Assembly (NCBI GenBank): GCA_041730495.1
Contig: JBGSBR010000022.1
Coordinates: forward strand, 1-20,788
Length of the DNA: 20,788 bases
Direction of reading: 5' to 3'
From: JBGSBR01 sp041730495
GTDB taxonomy: Bacteria; Patescibacteriota; Microgenomatia; UBA1406; GWC2-37-13
The translations under genes were made by a program, and so were the position numbers. The notes beneath the pieces are model-generated. The model did no database searches and had not been told where the DNA came from. It saw nothing but the letters and a program-made list of their open reading frames with translations. Below are positions 18,970-20,788 of the stretch, in pieces; positions within the stretch are counted from its first letter, which is position 1, and every line of letters begins with the position of its first letter.

Positions 18970-19839
18970 ATGATCATCCCTACAAAAAAACTGCAAAATG
19001 GATTTGAGATGCCTGTCTACGGCATCGGTACCTGGGAGATGGGTGGCAAAATGGAAAGAGATCCACGCAATGACGATCAAGCAGATATCACCGCCATCAA
19101 ATCTGCGATTGAGATGGGAGTAACGCACATAGATACTGCCGAAGCCTATGCTGCTGGTCATTCTGAAACATTAGTCGGAAAAGCAATTCAGGGATATAAT
19201 CGCAAAGATTTATTTCTCGTCTCCAAAGTAAAAGAACCCAACCTTAACTACGATCAGATCCCACAATCTTTACAGCATAGCTTGGAACGCATGCAAACCG
19301 ATTACTTAGATGTCTATATGATCCACGGACCGAGCGAGACCATTCCGATTGAAGAAAGTATGAAAGCTCTCTGCGAACTCAAAGATAAAGGTTTAATCAA
19401 ACATATTGCAGTCAGTAATTTTACAGTAGAGCGTTTCCAAGCAGCTCAAACTGCGTCTTCGCATCCAATTGTTGCTGGGCAGTATCATCTCAATCTCAAG
19501 TATCGTGAAGCAGAAAAAAGAGGTATCTTAGATCATTTCCAAAAAAATGATGTGATGTTTATCGCTTGGAGGCCATTGCAAAAAGGATTATTTAATAAGG
19601 AAAGCTCTGCACTACTTCAAGAGATGATGCAGAAATATCATAAAACAGCCTCACAAATTGCACTCAACTGGCTTGTATCACAACAAAATGTCGTCACCCT
19701 GTCTAAAACTAGATCCATAGATCACCTGAAAGAAAACATAGCTGCAGTAGATTTCACCATGGAAAAAGAAGATGTGATCAAACTCGATCAGGAGTACCCC
19801 GATCAAGAAGCTGTCTCAGATGCGGTACCATTGATCTAA
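18970..19839 (+). CDS. Aldo/keto reductase
   Basis: The preferred start gives 289 residues beginning MIIPTKKLQNGFEMPVYGIG, a normal AKR opening; in-frame starts at 18925 and 18961 are possible but precede or overlap the promoter. The catalytic tetrad is complete: Asp and Tyr in THIDTAEAYAAG, Lys in LFLVSKV, His in VYMIHGP. VSNFTVERF and the C-terminal TLSKTRSIDHLKENI, which binds the NADP phosphate region, are also present. The enzyme reduces aldehydes or ketones with NADPH in a TIM barrel; the substrate is not predictable. It ends 4 bases before a convergent membrane protein gene with no terminator between. Confidence 0.93.
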   Translation: MIIPTKKLQNGFEMPVYGIGTWEMGGKMERDPRNDDQADITAIKSAIEMGVTHIDTAEAYAAGHSETLVGKAIQGYNRKDLFLVSKVKEPNLNYDQIPQSLQHSLERMQTDYLDVYMIHGPSETIPIEESMKALCELKDKGLIKHIAVSNFTVERFQAAQTASSHPIVAGQYHLNLKYREAEKRGILDHFQKNDVMFIAWRPLQKGLFNKESSALLQEMMQKYHKTASQIALNWLVSQQNVVTLSKTRSIDHLKENIAAVDFTMEKEDVIKLDQEYPDQEAVSDAVPLI

Positions 19840-19843
19840 TCTC

Positions 19844-20788
19844 TTACGTTGTTTTTGCTTCAAACTCTTTCAACATTTTTTGCAACTCTTCTTCAGTCAT
19901 ATCTGTTGGGATCTCTTGTTGATAGATGTCTGGTTCTGCACCACCTTGCTCAAATAATCGTTCATTTTCTATCTGTTCAATCATTGAAGGAATATTTTGC
20001 ACTGCATAGTTCATACCAAATGTTATTCCAGCCATCACTAGTATCAAACCAATGATCGACAACGCTTTCCAAACAGTATTTTTGCCATATGTCTCTGGAT
20101 GCTCTAAATTACGATATGTTTCGTAGCTATAGCTCATGAGAAATGGTCCCGATAAAATACTGAGAATAAATACGATTGCACCTACAACTGGTGAGTTTGT
20201 ACTTTCTTGGCTCATACCAAGGACCATCATAATCAGATAGAATCCTCCATAAATGATGATTAATCTCAGTAATACTGCCCAAAAACGAGTAGATACTATT
20301 GCTTTACTGCGCCATAGACTACCAAGATGTTGATCTTTGTACTCAATAACCGTATAGACCGTAAATGCTCCCCAAATAACCCAAACTAATATAACAATAA
20401 ACAATGTAATGAGTCCAAAAGGCAAGAGTCCGATAAAAAACAGCCCAACTAACCCCATCACCCAGTAATATCTTACAATTAGCGGCTTCATTGCAGTGAA
20501 AATTTCACCTGGTTTAAGCTTATGTGGTGAAATAAGTGAGTAAATTATGGCAAGTGATGTCCAGGCATTAACGTATGTTCCGACAACAATTGCCACGAGA
20601 ACTGAGATAAAAGCAGTAATACCAGTGACTGGCACTGATTGTGTCATCATCCAGATAAGAGCATTTAAACCTGCTAGTAATCCCAACCCGATAATCAATG
20701 CCACTTGCATGACGATCGAAATTATCATCGTCCAAAAATACGGCAAGATACGATCTTTGGTGCGGGTAAAAGCTGCACGAAGTAAATC
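19844..20788 (-). CDS. Polytopic membrane protein, 5' end outside window
   Basis: The frame is open to the right edge of the window, reading DLLRAAFTRTKDRILPYFW at the edge, so the TTG at 20746 is not a real start. About 314 residues are visible with roughly six hydrophobic helices (in pairs near the N-terminal part and centre) and an acidic cytoplasmic tail (PDIYQQEIPTDMTEEELQKMLKEFEAKTT). The amphipathic helix before the first membrane segment resembles the repeated pattern in glycerophosphodiester-phosphodiesterase-type membrane domains and similar helical bundle proteins. No specific function can be given. Confidence 0.78.
   Translation of the reverse strand, partial: DLLRAAFTRTKDRILPYFWTMIISIVMQVALIIGLGLLAGLNALIWMMTQSVPVTGITAFISVLVAIVVGTYVNAWTSLAIIYSLISPHKLKPGEIFTAMKPLIVRYYWVMGLVGLFFIGLLPFGLITLFIVILVWVIWGAFTVYTVIEYKDQHLGSLWRSKAIVSTRFWAVLLRLIIIYGGFYLIMMVLGMSQESTNSPVVGAIVFILSILSGPFLMSYSYETYRNLEHPETYGKNTVWKALSIIGLILVMAGITFGMNYAVQNIPSMIEQIENERLFEQGGAEPDIYQQEIPTDMTEEELQKMLKEFEAKTT

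Overview
The window looks like a piece of a small, compact, AT-leaning bacterial genome, most likely a member of the Patescibacteria (Candidate Phyla Radiation). This is an inference from gene content: VirB2/VirB6-like type IV secretion proteins beside a large C-terminally anchored surface protein, a stand-alone small GIY-YIG nuclease, DUF5665 and DUF2294 proteins, GT-C and GT2 glycosyltransferases, and very tight gene packing with touching or overlapping convergent ends. TGA reads as a stop throughout, so the code looks standard. No rRNA, CRISPR array or insertion sequence is visible, and no gene-free stretch exceeds 300 bases.

Layout. 1-700: a partial VOC-family gene, then a tRNA-Asn gene whose 5' half has been duplicated around a GIY-YIG nuclease gene; the upstream half copy is broken by a perfect 20-bp palindrome and still carries a strong promoter. 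700-1682: a DEDDy exonuclease coupled to an unknown gene. 1699-3747: YqeY-like protein, FtsB/DivIC-like septum protein, a CAU tRNA with a full-consensus promoter, a polyprenyl-phosphate GT2 glycosyltransferase and a 49-residue membrane protein. 3753-11876: an envelope/DNA-transfer island with two VirB2-like pilin-type proteins, ComM/YifB, a 662-residue surface protein and a 1120-residue VirB6/TrbL-like protein with a long repetitive tail. 11889-15382: an IPP-isomerase-like Nudix protein, an Ldh2-family oxidoreductase, a class IV aminotransferase and a GT-C glycosyltransferase. 15379-18370: LexA with a probable operator, an ATP-grasp-like protein, a HAD-like protein, a terminator and a DUF2294/MpsC-like protein. 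18450-20788: small membrane proteins, an aldo/keto reductase and a partial polytopic membrane protein.

How it works together. The island at 3.7-11.9 kb gives pilin-like subunits, an inner-membrane channel-like protein and a DNA recombination helicase-type factor, consistent with DNA uptake or transfer; the VirB4-type ATPase is not in the window. The two glycosyltransferases fit surface-glycan work on the same envelope. LexA probably controls itself and perhaps its divergent neighbour.

Two things stand out. First, the GIY-YIG unit inserted at the anticodon of tRNA-Asn, which restores the tRNA with its own copy of the 5' half. Second, an unusual promoter layout: many genes have a -10 box (often extended, TGN-TATAAT-like) ending only 6-10 bases before the ATG, predicting leaderless mRNAs, and several of these promoter elements are built out of the stop codon of the gene before.
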